The translations under genes were made by a program, and so were the position numbers. The notes under the pieces were generated by a model that saw only the letters and a program-made list of their open reading frames with translations, was not told the DNA's origin and did not search any database. A DNA stretch of 22,275 bases from Oppiella nova (Eukaryota > Arthropoda > Arachnida > Sarcoptiformes > Oppiidae), in the NCBI GenBank assembly GCA_905397405.1, contig CAJPVJ010000612.1, positions 1-22,275 of the forward strand, written 5' to 3'. How positions within the stretch are numbered: the first letter of the stretch is position 1; each line of letters starts with the position of its first letter. Positions 1 to 9,806 of this stretch are shown here, piece by piece.

Positions 1-127
1 GCCTCGTTTTCTTTCAGATAAATCTCGATATTACGGACGCCAGCCATGGGCTCAACCACTCCTTTGATATTATTGACACAAGACATACAAGTCATGCCTA
101 AGATCTCCAGCCAAGCGCTCGACGGCC
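1..127 (-). repeat. 127-base inverted copy of 2387-2513
   Basis: I compared all bases: 1-127 is the exact reverse complement of 2387-2513. The match starts at the very first base of the window and stops at the N. It lies in the ATP7 exon encoding metal-binding domain 2. Confidence 0.97.
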
Positions 128-439
128 GCTCTTTCCACTCATTTATGTCTTTAAATAAAAAAAAATTAATTTAGAAATTAAACTAAATTATAACTAAATA
201 ATTATACCATTTATGTGGTCATCGATATTATCAATGACTTTGCACTCAAAGCCCATATCATCGATACGATTGGCGATCGTGTGGTCGGAGGTGAGGGTCG
301 GGTCGTACGTGAGGAAGGCTTTGGAGTCTTCCAAATAGATCTCTATATTAAGTACACCATCGATGGGTAGGACAACACCTTTGATGTTATTGACACATGA
401 GTTACAAGTCATGCCATTGATCTGTAGCCAAGAATTCAT
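1..439 (-). CDS. ATP7: Copper-transporting P-type ATPase (ATP7 type), 5' exons: exon 1 and start of exon 2
   Basis: Exon 1 runs 439-208, a 59-nt GT-AG intron runs 207-149, and exon 2 starts at 148 and continues past the window start. The start is the first in-frame ATG (439-437), with A at -3. The frame above it is open only to a TAA at about 550 and has no other ATG. Exon 1 encodes metal-binding domain 1 with GMTCNSC (Cys12 and Cys15) and a full ferredoxin-like heavy-metal-associated fold ending in GFECKVID. The split codon joins in phase to exon 2, which begins metal-binding domain 2 ([12 protein letters not shown]). Bases 1-127 repeat in reverse at 2387-2513, so this is the 5' part of the plus-strand gene beginning at 2387, placed backwards. 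The exon structure is well supported; the exact start is less sure because an upstream exon cannot be excluded. Confidence 0.85.
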
Positions 440-2077
440 TTTGCGAGCATTCAGTTGGGCATCACTTCCACCGGAATTACAGTTATCTATAATATTCAGT
501 GATAGACACCACACGTGAGTGAATGGAGAAAACAATAGATTTAAAGGTTATTTGAGTGCATAATTGCATTGAGAAGTGAGAGACAAGTATTTAAAGTATT
601 TATTTCTTATCGTTTGTACTATTAATCAAAACAAATGATAAGAAATGAGTTAACGATTGGCTGACAAACCATTCAATTGATTGCTTGCAGTCACCGCACA
701 TTCACTCATTGTATTCAATGGTATTATTAATATGATTGTAGTTATTATTGTTTTATTATAATTACGATATTATTATATAACTTATTATTAAATGTATAAC
801 AAATGTATAGTATGTTTGTATAAATAAAATCTCATTAAATAAATAACAATTAATTAAATTTAATTCAATTCAAGGCTTTCTTGAGACACCCAAACGTCTC
901 AACGAAATCTCAACTCATTTTAAGTGACATCTCATTTGATCCCAAGGTTTACGCCAAACATGTCATCAGCGGTTACGTCGGCTTAACCGATAGTTAACCG
1001 CAGATCAGATCGGGTGATGTCATGATTAGGCAATTAATGACAGATAGTTATTACGATTATTACAATCACTTCGTTAAATGTCAACAAAAATATGTCTCAT
1101 TTGTGGTACAAAACACTGGTTTTATAAATAATAATCATTTAATACATAAAACTTTCGCTCAAATCATGATTTAGTGAACAAAATACGAGAAACTCATTGA
1201 AAACTCAATGTTTTGTTTGTATTTTCAAAAAAGGATTTTTTAAATTAAAATTAAAACTTGTTTTTCAATACAAAACAGACGTCGACTGCGATATCCTTAA
1301 TGCACTGACAAATGTTAGATCCTATTCGTGAGAGTTACGCCGTTCTTGCGCTCCACATAACGCTACAGTTATTATTAATGAAGTTTTAGAACGGCTTAAC
1401 TCACTATGAAAGCGTCACATTAAACTTACAGTGCATTGGCTGTCAATCGGAGTTTTGCGCAACAATTGAATGCAATTGAGTGGTGACTGAATTGACTGTA
1501 AATCACGTTATAATCAATTAAATATCATATTATAAGTTATATTCATTATCTATACATTTATAATCAATTTCTTAATTTTAGTTTTTTGCTCTCAATATTG
1601 AGATATGGATTGAGAAAACACATCAATTGATCAGTACTTGCATTAGAGGGTCGTTATCACCAAACAGTTTAATTATTATATAAACACTTGTATGACTAGT
1701 ACTACCGTTCCCCTTAACGCACCAACACTTGCTTTAAATTGACTCCAAATTATAGCTCGTATTCATATTTAGTAATTATTATTACCTTATAATTGAAAGC
1801 TTAATATCATGTTATACCAGAGGAATGACATGACACAACACTTTATGCAAATCACTCAATACAAGTACCGCTATATTATTAAATATTAAGACACATATTG
1901 TCTGTAATATTAAATAACTTTCATTTATAACAGTAATATCTAATTGACTGAAAGTTCACTTTAAATCAAATGGCAATCAATAGAGTATGTAATGAGTTGA
2001 AGGAAAAGGGGAACTCCACTCCAAGGAACACCTGTATTTCCAATCCGTTCACATTTTAATTAATTTTAAAATATAAA
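440..2077. other. AT-rich spacer between the hydrolase 3' end and the copper ATPase start
   Basis: No long or conserved reading frame is visible on either strand. In the corrected orientation this stretch must hold the end of the hydrolase transcript plus the promoter and 5' untranslated region of the copper ATPase. No convincing TATA box or initiator stands out near the ATG at 439. The one clear structure is the hairpin at 602-646. Confidence 0.5.
602..646. repeat. Inverted repeat / potential hairpin upstream of the copper ATPase
   Basis: Bases 602-617 and 631-646 are complementary over 16 positions with one mismatch, which is a G-T wobble if transcribed. The loop is 13 nt. It lies 163-207 nt upstream of the ATPase start codon on the minus strand, so it could be in the 5' untranslated region or promoter. 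No function is implied. Confidence 0.5.
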
Positions 2078-2083
2078 TTTATT
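2078..2083 (-). promoter_or_regulatory. Putative poly(A) signal of the hydrolase gene
   Basis: TTTATT on the plus strand reads AATAAA on the minus strand, about 85 nt after the hydrolase stop codon. The position suits a cleavage signal, but the hexamer is common in AT-rich DNA. Confidence 0.4.
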
Positions 2084-2166
2084 ATTTTGTAACAAAAAAT
2101 AGAAAACATTTGATATAAAAATAGATTCATTACATAATTGAGTACAAAAATATTCGTGAGTATCAA

Positions 2167-2385
2167 TCAATTGGTAGCTTTAAGTTCATCGATGGCTGGA
2201 CTTAAGAAACGCTTGATATGAGGGGCGACGTCGTAAGGACGGGTTAGATGGACGTAATGGTCGCCATCCACTTCCAAGTATTCAAACTTTGGGCACTTGT
2301 CTGCGTACATCTCGATAAACACTTTCTGCAGCTCTCGATCCGTGAATAAACCACTTTTGGCGTTAACTATCAATAATTCACACTT
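2167..2385 (-). CDS. 3' end of an alpha/beta hydrolase, SERHL/kraken (serine hydrolase-like) type, partial
   Basis: The minus-strand frame is open from the N at 2386 to a TGA at 2169-2167 and gives 72 residues plus stop. It reads KCELLIVNAKSGLF, then CPKFEYLEVDGDHYVHL, then VAPHIKRFL near the end. This is the C-terminal part of serine hydrolase-like proteins: the strand before the acid residue, then the G(D/N)HxxHL segment holding the catalytic histidine, then the last helix. The nucleophile elbow and the rest of the fold are missing because the contig ends at 2385. No upstream exon is visible elsewhere in the window. After the flip proposed for 1-2385, this gene lies upstream of the copper ATPase on the same strand. 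The family call is from motif memory. The substrate is not predictable. Confidence 0.75.
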   Translation of the reverse strand, partial: KCELLIVNAKSGLFTDRELQKVFIEMYADKCPKFEYLEVDGDHYVHLTRPYDVAPHIKRFLSPAIDELKATN

Positions 2386-2386
2386 N
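2386..2386. other. Single ambiguous base (scaffold junction)
   Basis: The only N in the window. It separates the hydrolase frame on the left, open to 2385 on minus, from the ATP7 exon on the right, open from 2387 on plus. Two truncated exons facing away from each other across one base mark an assembly join. Confidence 0.9.
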
Positions 2387-2513
2387 GGCCGTCGAGCGCT
2401 TGGCTGGAGATCTTAGGCATGACTTGTATGTCTTGTGTCAATAATATCAAAGGAGTGGTTGAGCCCATGGCTGGCGTCCGTAATATCGAGATTTATCTGA
2501 AAGAAAACGAGGC
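2387..2513 (+). repeat. Partner arm of the 127-base inverted repeat
   Basis: Exact reverse complement of 1-127. It forms the first 127 bases of the plus-strand ATP7 segment, immediately after the N. Confidence 0.97.
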
Positions 2514-5500
2514 TTTCCTTCAGTTCGACAGTCAGATAGTGTCGGCACAAGAGATCGCTCAGCGTATCGACGAAATGGGGTTTGACTGCAAAGTCATTGA
2601 CAAACCCTCCGTCAACCACGACAGTCCACTCAATTCAGTGACCATTCAAACGCCAAACTCAGAGAAACATAAAAAAGTTGCTAATATTACGAGCGATCAT
2701 ATTGTGTACAAACGACCAGAAAGTCAGTCAAAAGGGAAATATTCGGACAGAATTGGCATCGATTTGAATGATTTGGAGAAATGTGTGCTAAAGGTGTCGG
2801 GCATGACCTGCGCCTCGTGTGTGGCCAACATTGAGCGCAACTTAAGTAAAGTGGAGGGCATTGAAGGCGTATTAGTGGCGCTGTTAAGTCAAAAGGCAGA
2901 GATCAGGTACGACGCCGCCTATGTTATGCCCCAACAGATCGCAAACATTGTCACAGAACTGGGGTATCCGTCGACTGTCATCGAGTCATACCAGACGAGC
3001 GATGGAGAGATCGAGCTTAGGATCCAACGGATGACGTGCTCCTCATGTGTCCACAAAATCGAGTCAACGATTGGCAAACTCGCGGGCGTTAAGAGTGCGG
3101 TCGTGTCGTTGTCCACAAATAAGGGTCGCTTCGTGTTTGATCCGGAGGTGACGGGTCCCCGGAATATAGCCGACGCCGTCAACCATCTCGGCTTTGAGTG
3201 CTATCCCATTACAGACCTCTCGATGACAAACGCCTCGTATTTGTCGCAAAAAGAAGAGGTGAAGAAATGGCGGAACTCTTTCTTCTTTTCGCTGCTGTTC
3301 GGCGTCCCGTCGATGATAGTTATGATGTATTTCATGCATAAGATGTCCGTCGAGGACAACGACCACATGATGTGCTGTCTTCTGCCGGGACTGTCGGCCG
3401 AAAACTTCTTCCTATTCCTGTTGTCAACTCCCGTGCAGTTCATTGGCGGCCGTTATTTCTATATACAGGCCTGGAAGGCAATTAAGCACCGGATGGCCAA
3501 CATGGATGTGCTGATAATGTTGGCCACGAATATCGCCTACTTTTATAGTGTGGCAATACTGCTGTACTTCATGGCGATGGGCGCCCATCACAGCCCGCGT
3601 ACATTCTTCGAGACACCGCCAATGCTTTTGGTGTTCATATCATTGGGCCGATGGCTCGAACACATCGCCAAAGGCAAGACATCGGAAGCGTTGGCCAAAT
3701 TGATGTCACTTCAGGCCACGGAAGCTATTCTTGTGGAATGGGATTCCAATCTGAACCGAACGCTTACGGAGAAGTCGATTGATGTGGAACTCGTCCAGAG
3801 AGGCGATTATCTCAAAGTAGTTCCCGGCGCTAAGATTCCGGTCGACGGCCGTGTAGTCTATGGACACTCGATGGCCGACGAGAGTCTCATAACTGGTGAG
3901 TCACTACCAGTTGCCAAACGGGTCGGCTCTCTAGTGATCGGGGGATCCATAAACCAAAACGGAATGATTATATTGTGCGCGACTCACGTGGGAAAGGATA
4001 CGACTCTCTCGCAGATCGTGAAGTTAGTAGAAGAGGCGCAGACATCCAAAGCGCCGATACAACAGTTGGCCGACAGAATCGCCGGCTATTTTGTTCCCGG
4101 AGTCCTGTTTGTGTCGATAACAACACTCATCTCATGGATTCTTATAGGCTATTACTTCCACGAAGTGATTCGCGCCTATCATATGTACCAATACGTGGAC
4201 ATCTCGGACCATGAAGTGGTGTTTCAGTTTGCGTTTCAATGCGCACTCACTGTCCTGTCCATCGCCTGTCCCTGTTCATTAGGGTTGGCCACACCGACCG
4301 CCGTAATGGTGGGAACGGGTGTCGGAGCTATTAATGGGATTCTAATAAAAGGCGCCGAACCCCTAGAAATGGCACACAAAGTGAAATGTGTTGTCTTTGA
4401 TAAGACGGGAACCATAACACACGGGACACCAATCGTAACCAAAATTATTTTGTTTAATACGACAAAAGAGGAGCGATTGTCTCCTTTACGTTATTTGAAG
4501 CACTTGTTGGCAGTGATCGGAACCGCTGAGAACAACTCCGAACACCCCATCGCTGACGCCATTTGTAATTATGTGAAGAAAGCCCTCGAAATCGACGTCT
4601 TCGGCACATGCGATAACTTTGTCTCAGTTCCCGGCTTTGGTCTCCAATGCCTCGTCTCTAACATCGACTCCATTACCAACTCGTCCAACAAAAATCTGAT
4701 GAATGAATTGAAATTAAACGACAAATTGATTGCAAATCCAAGCTATGATGTGCTGCATCTCAAAGACATTCAAATTGAATTTCATAAGACTAATACAAAT
4801 TCAATGCTCTCTAATAACAATGAACTCAATTTGGATAACAAATCGTATCGAGTATTAGTGGGCAATAGAGAGCCGACCCGTTTGGCAACTGGTAGTGACT
4901 CACCAGTTATGAGACTCTCGTCGGCCATCGAGTGTCCATAGACTACACGGCCGTCGACCGGAATCTTAGCGCCGGGAACTACTTTGAGATAAATGATGTG
5001 CTGCATCTCAAAGACATTCAAATTGAATTTCATAAGACTAATACAAATTCAATGCTCTCTAATAACAATGAACTCAATTTGGATAACAAATCGTATCGAG
5101 TATTAGTGGGCAATAGAGAGTGGATGACTCGCAACGAACTCGAGGTCTCCGCAGATATGGATCTATTGATGAGACAACACGAACAATGCGGACAAACAGC
5201 CGTACTCTGCGCCGTCAACGGTAACCTCAAGTGCATGATATCAGTGGCCGATACCGTCAAACCAGAGGCACATTTGGCTGTATATTCCCTGAAGAAGATG
5301 GGACTCGACGTGATTTTACTGACCGGTGATAACAAGAAGACTGCGGCAGCCATTGCCAAACAGGTCGGCATCACTCGCGTGTTTGCCGAAGTGTTGCCCT
5401 CACATAAGGTTAAGAAAATCAGACAATTGCAAGAGACGGGCATCAAAGTAGCTATGGTTGGCGACGGCGTGAACGACTCGCCCGCCTTAGCCCAGGCCAA

Positions 5501-5567
5501 CATTGGCATCGCTATAGCCAATGGCACTGATGTGGCCGTCGAGGCGGCCGATGTGGTGCTCGTGAGA
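2387..5567 (+). CDS. ATP7: ATP7 exon 2 (5' 21 nt missing on this strand)
   Basis: The exon begins in the sequence after the N. Its first 21 coding bases are present only in the reversed copy (148-128, minus). It ends with AGA at 5565-5567 before a GTGAGT donor. It covers metal-binding domains 2-4, membrane helices 1-6 and the actuator, phosphorylation and nucleotide domains. It contains the 248-base insertion 4873-5120. Confidence 0.9.
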
Positions 5568-6144
5568 GTGAGTTATCATTGAATTAGTGTTAAAATTGAT
5601 TGTATTTGAATTGTTTGTATCGATTGAATGACAGAATGATTTGCTGGACGTGATCGGAGCCATTGATTTGTCCCGGCGGACGGTCCGACGAATTCGACTC
5701 AACTTTTTATTCGCCAGCGTTTACAACCTGTTAGGCATCCCAATGGCCGCCGGAGTCTTCCTCCCTTGGGGTATAGTCTTAAAGCCATGGATGGGATCGG
5801 CGGCGATGGCTCTCTCCTCTGTATCCGTAGTCTGTTCTTCACTTCTCCTCAAAATGTATAAAAAGCCCACAAAAAGAAGTCTTGAGACACAGGAATACCT
5901 GGAGTTCGAGCTAATGACAAGAGATTTGAGGAATAACACCGAATTCGATGACATTTCCATACATCGAGGCCTCGAAGACACGAATATACCGGAGCCCAAG
6001 GGGTCGCTAATTAGTGCCAATTTAAGTAAAGTGTTGAATATGATGCCCGTCTCATCCAAATCCATCATCAGAAACGACAAGAGCTCTCAACCATTACTCG
6101 ATAGTCACGATAACCCAAGTTATGAAATGAATCAAATTGTATGA
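2387..6144 (+). CDS. ATP7: Copper-transporting P1B-type ATPase (ATP7A/ATP7B orthologue), main part, frame broken by an insertion
   Basis: This enzyme pumps Cu(I) across Golgi or plasma membranes, driven by ATP. Exon 2 is 2387-5567, a 67-nt intron is 5568-5634, and exon 3 is 5635-6144 (TGA). Numbering from the corrected ATG, metal-binding Cys pairs lie at 98/101, 226/229 and 302/305 after the pair in exon 1, four domains in all. The first membrane helices follow, then TGES (587-590, actuator), the CPC copper site (712-714), DKTG with the phosphorylated Asp756, SEHP in the nucleotide domain, TGDN (981-984), GDGVND (about 1027-1032) and the last two helices. The tail has a PLL dileucine-like motif in QPLLDSH, as expected for trafficking, and ends NQIV. 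As written, the frame stops at 4939-4941 because 248 bases were inserted after 4872. Without them, and with the missing 5' part joined, the coding length is 3696 nt (1231 residues plus stop), a usual size for this family. No catalytic residue is missing. Confidence 0.95.
4745..4872 (+). repeat. Direct repeat, copy 1 (128 bases) inside ATP7
   Basis: Identical to 4993-5120. It encodes the end of the nucleotide domain up to VLVGNRE. The next codon in related proteins is Trp, as in GNREWM; here it is found only after copy 2. Confidence 0.97.
4866..4992 (-). repeat. 127-base reversed copy of ATP7 bases 3807-3933
   Basis: Exact reverse complement of 3807-3933, the actuator-domain region with TGES. 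It overlaps the end of direct-repeat copy 1 by 7 bases (4866-4872) and ends directly before copy 2. Read in the gene's frame it gives 22 foreign residues and a stop at 4939-4941. Confidence 0.97.
4993..5120 (+). repeat. Direct repeat, copy 2 (128 bases) inside ATP7
   Basis: Identical to 4745-4872 and shifted by 248 bases, which is not a multiple of three. The ATP7 reading frame resumes correctly out of this copy with [13 protein letters not shown]. Confidence 0.97.
5635..6144 (+). CDS. ATP7: ATP7 last exon: final two membrane helices and cytosolic tail
   Basis: The exon follows the acceptor TGACAG and opens with [20 protein letters not shown], the conserved hinge after the P-domain. It contains [17 protein letters not shown] and [16 protein letters not shown], the last two helices with the conserved MxxSS copper-path region. 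A tail of about 100 residues follows. Confidence 0.95.
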   Translation, partial: NDLLDVIGAIDLSRRTVRRIRLNFLFASVYNLLGIPMAAGVFLPWGIVLKPWMGSAAMALSSVSVVCSSLLLKMYKKPTKRSLETQEYLEFELMTRDLRNNTEFDDISIHRGLEDTNIPEPKGSLISANLSKVLNMMPVSSKSIIRNDKSSQPLLDSHDNPSYEMNQIV

Positions 6145-6287
6145 TCTTTAATGCAAATACTTTAAACTAATTGTGATTTTCTGTCAATTAATATATTTTG
6201 AAATATTTTACTTTTGTTTTTAAGTCATTTATTTGTTGTTTTTGAGTACCTAACCAATCATTGTATTTATTACAAAAAGTTTATTTT

Positions 6288-6293
6288 AATAAA
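6288..6293 (+). promoter_or_regulatory. Putative poly(A) signal of ATP7
   Basis: AATAAA lies 144 nt after the ATP7 stop codon, the first exact match downstream on this strand. Confidence 0.5.
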
Positions 6294-6323
6294 TGATGGC
6301 TTCTATTAATCGTTAAATGAATG

Positions 6324-6335
6324 TACTGTACAGTA
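6324..6335. repeat. 12-base perfect palindrome
   Basis: TACTGTACAGTA reads the same on both strands, about 30 bases after the ATP7 poly(A) signal. It may be chance. Confidence 0.5.
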
Positions 6336-7506
6336 GTTTCATTTTATCACTACAAAAGTGATCTTAAGTTAATCCACAAACGCCTACAACTTACCGGTAT
6401 ATGTCTGCTCACTCATATGCTATGGATTCATAAGTTATTAATTATTAAATCGATTGAATAGTCATTTATTAATCATTAAATATAAATTAATTGTTTGTAA
6501 TGATTCTCATGACAAATGTCATTAAAAATATGTTTTCTATTTCATGTTTCACTTACTTGTTAACGTTGAGTAGGTGTTAATAATGAATTACCTGTATAGC
6601 AAAATAATTGCAATAATAATGGTGTAAAACGATTATTTTTATAAATCATTTTATTGATCAACAATTGCGCTGATAATTAATTATCAATTGCTATTAAATC
6701 TACTTTTAATATAAATAATTGACATAAATATGAGCTACAGATTTATAATTGATTTGTGAACTTGTTTTTCATGGCTGATAACTATTATAATTTCGTGTTT
6801 TGTTTGAATAATCAATTGAATTAGAGGTAAAACTTTTTTGTTTTATCGAAATAAGTATACATTCTGTAAGTCATTGCAGAATTTGATTTATAAATAAGAA
6901 TTACTTTTGTTTTATTATAAACATAACATAATTAGTAATATATTCATGAGTACTGTTTGACCAGCGCTTAAATGCATTCAAATTGGTTTTTAATGATAAA
7001 TGTCTTGCTTTTTATATCTTTTATAATTTTTATTCTCTGTCATTTTGAACCAAATGTTATTTAACAAGTATTTCGTTGATTCAAAATCAACATAGCTTTA
7101 CATTTTAATAGTTTATTTTTTCTTGTATGATTAACACGCTATTATTTTCTGGTGTTAATCCCTATACCTATTGGCAAACCCTCGGATTGATTAACAATTT
7201 GTGTCTGAACCTTTCAAATGTGATTAAAACGGTTTAGTCTTTGAATAATAATTGGACTGAAGGCACGATTCCAAGAGTTGTCTCACTTTTGATTATATAT
7301 TTTTTACATAATATATATATTTTGTTGCAACAGATTATTCATTTTGAAATTAACTAATCTTTGGACACAAAATACAATCAATCGTTTCAATTGTGTTCAC
7401 AATACTTAGAAAAGTGATACAATTCTGTAAGACTTGAAACACTTGGAGTGCAATCGCGTTACTATTTAGTAATAGAGTTAACATAACATTATGATGAGAC
7501 AAATGG

Positions 7507-7536
7507 CATGTTTAATAAATGTTTTTATTAAACATG
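7507..7536. repeat. Perfect 13-base inverted repeat with 4-base loop
   Basis: CATGTTTAATAAA at 7507-7519 is followed by a 4-base loop and its exact reverse complement at 7524-7536. It lies in the spacer, in no gene. Confidence 0.6.
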
Positions 7537-9607
7537 TATCAAGTGATCAATCCGAAGGATCATTTGCACTCAATTCACATCCCGTTCCCTTTCGACAAGA
7601 TCTTTCCTCACATTATCATATATTTTACAATTCAAATATTGCTTAACAATATATGTTTCATAAAATAATTATAATATTATCTTAATGACTAAAAAATGTC
7701 AAATTAAAATACTTTACAATTTGAACTAGTGTATATGAAAAATTAAAACTATAAATAAGTAATCGACAATTAAATACAAACATAATATTGATAATTAAGT
7801 GTTGAAAAAGAGATGTATCTAATGGTCCGGCAGTTAACTCGTTGTGTATTTTGTATCATTCAATAACTTATTAACGCAAATCATTTGCAGTGCTTTTCCC
7901 AACAAAACTCCAAACAATAATACAATTAACGTTCAAATTTTGTGTCAAATATTAACAATTCATTGTTTCTCATTCAAAACTATTACACAAAAAAATATTG
8001 AGCTATTAATGTACGAAACAAATATCACATCCCATCATCCCTTTCCAGTCCAATGCCAGTGTCGGGCCAACCCATACGCTATCATCCATTTCTCGCACAT
8101 ATACTTTCCAAACACCGGTTTTAAAACTTTTGGTTTTAAAATTTGTGACAAATGAACGCATTATTATTAATAATAGTAAACACTTTTCCGCTTCTGATCA
8201 CAAAACTAATGATTTTCGTGTTTCAATATCTCGTTTCAAATATTAATAGGTTTTCGTTCAACAAAATAAACTTAAAAACAGCGGACAAACAAAACAAATT
8301 CATTTATAAATGTCCCCGTGAACTGAACGCAAAAAAGTTTTTTGAGCAAACATTTTACTAAAAATTGTTTGTGTCGAATGACCATTTTCATTTTGGTTTC
8401 ATTTAAAAGTGAGATTAAAGTTTGTTTTGTTTAAATAATTAATTCTTATTTATATATTTATAATATATTATATATTTATTTATCATTTCTTATATATATC
8501 TTGAGAAAAATGAAAATTAAAACTCTCTAGTAATTAGTTTAAATATTTAAGTCTCACTAATAAGTTAAATATCTTCATTAAAACTTCATTTGTTTATTAT
8601 TAATTAATTGAAAACTTTTTTTATATGAAACTTTGGACGATCAAACTCATGAAAAGTTTTGTGATTTAATTAATAATCAAATGAATTTCAAATTCATCTC
8701 CAAATATGCATTTATTATGTGTTTATATAACTTTATATATATTTCTATTGTAAAAATCTCATAGAGAAATGTTTTTTGTGCATAATTTTCAATTGAATTT
8801 AAATATTTTAAAACTTTTTACAATTTATCAGTTCAAAGGAGTAGTTGAATAACAATATTATTATTTTAATTACAATTTTTTCATATTTAATGAATGATTA
8901 ATATTTCGATTCATCATGTGGTCGGAAAACCCGTAAATTGTATTAAAATTATTATTAATTACAATATTATATTCATTACAACGGATGCCATATAAAAGAG
9001 TGGTCGCCATAAACACCAATACACAAGCGTTTCAAACGTTTTGATAATTATATGAATTATGAAAAGAGATTAATAATTGCAATGATTATCAAGACGTATA
9101 TCTCACTGTATATAATGCGTTGAGTGCTATGGGGCCGTCGCCTATCATTTAGTCATTCATTGTTTTATATAATGATTTAGTTATTACATAATAACATACG
9201 TTTTTGTGTAATCTTTTCACATTTCAACACAGAGTCCATACATTTTGTAAGAATCACTTCAGAAAGAGAGTCAGAAATAATAAAATTATTTTTCGTTACT
9301 AAAGATAATCAGCTTTTATTTGATTTTTCGTGTACTTTGTATGCGATCTCTGTTTTATATATAAATGAGCGATGATTTTGAGACACAAACAAAACAATTT
9401 AAGACATGAAGTAAAAAAAATATTATCCTTTTATATAATTTCTTCATTAATGTGTTGCTTCAGAATATGTTGTTTTTGTTGAGTTCGTGAATACATTGTC
9501 TGCTGACTATAGGCTATAATAAAGTGGCAGTTATTGTAAATTTAATTATTTTGGTGTCGAGTTGTTATGTGTTGTTTGTCTGATGATGAGAGAGACTTAT
9601 CAATCAA

Positions 9608-9730
9608 TTATCGGCGATAAGTCTGTGTAATATAATAGATGACCGGTTCAGTGGGTTCAGTGGGTTCAGTGGGTTGGGTGCTGAAAGACAACTCATTGGT
9701 CTCGGAGTGAGGCATCCCTTTCCATACCAT
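9608..9730 (-). CDS. Possible 40-residue small ORF with a Pro-Thr-Glu repeat
   Basis: It starts at ATG 9730-9728 and stops at TAA 9610-9608. The peptide begins MVWKGMPHSETNELSF and contains PTEPTEPTEP, which comes from the 9-base tandem repeat at 9645-9680. It lies downstream of the putative poly(A) signal of the SLC4A11-like gene, so it would need its own transcript or a longer 3' end. I do not recognise it, and chance is likely. Confidence 0.15.
   Translation of the reverse strand: MVWKGMPHSETNELSFSTQPTEPTEPTEPVIYYITQTYRR
9645..9680. repeat. 9-base tandem repeat, three exact units plus one degenerate
   Basis: The unit GGTTCAGTG occurs three times without gaps from 9645 to 9671, followed by a variant unit at 9672-9680. 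Confidence 0.85.
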
Positions 9731-9806
9731 TATTCTAAGTGATGGTCATATTAGTGATGAAAACGTGAATCCCAGCGCACGGTGTGTCTGGTGTTTGGTG
9801 TTTGGT

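Noticed and set aside
554-1353. Two matches to the metal-response element core TGCRCNC (560-554 minus, 1347-1353 plus) upstream of ATP7
   Set aside because: A motif this short and degenerate is expected about twice by chance in 1.7 kb on both strands.
4782-5033. Minus-strand frame repeating the actuator motif ([17 protein letters not shown])
   Set aside because: It is only the reversed 127-base copy inside the insertion, read on the opposite strand; not a separate gene.
7844-8361. Two plus-strand frames of 103 and 69 residues in the spacer
   Set aside because: Compositions follow AT bias, there are no motifs or splice sites, and much of the second is lysine/asparagine run.
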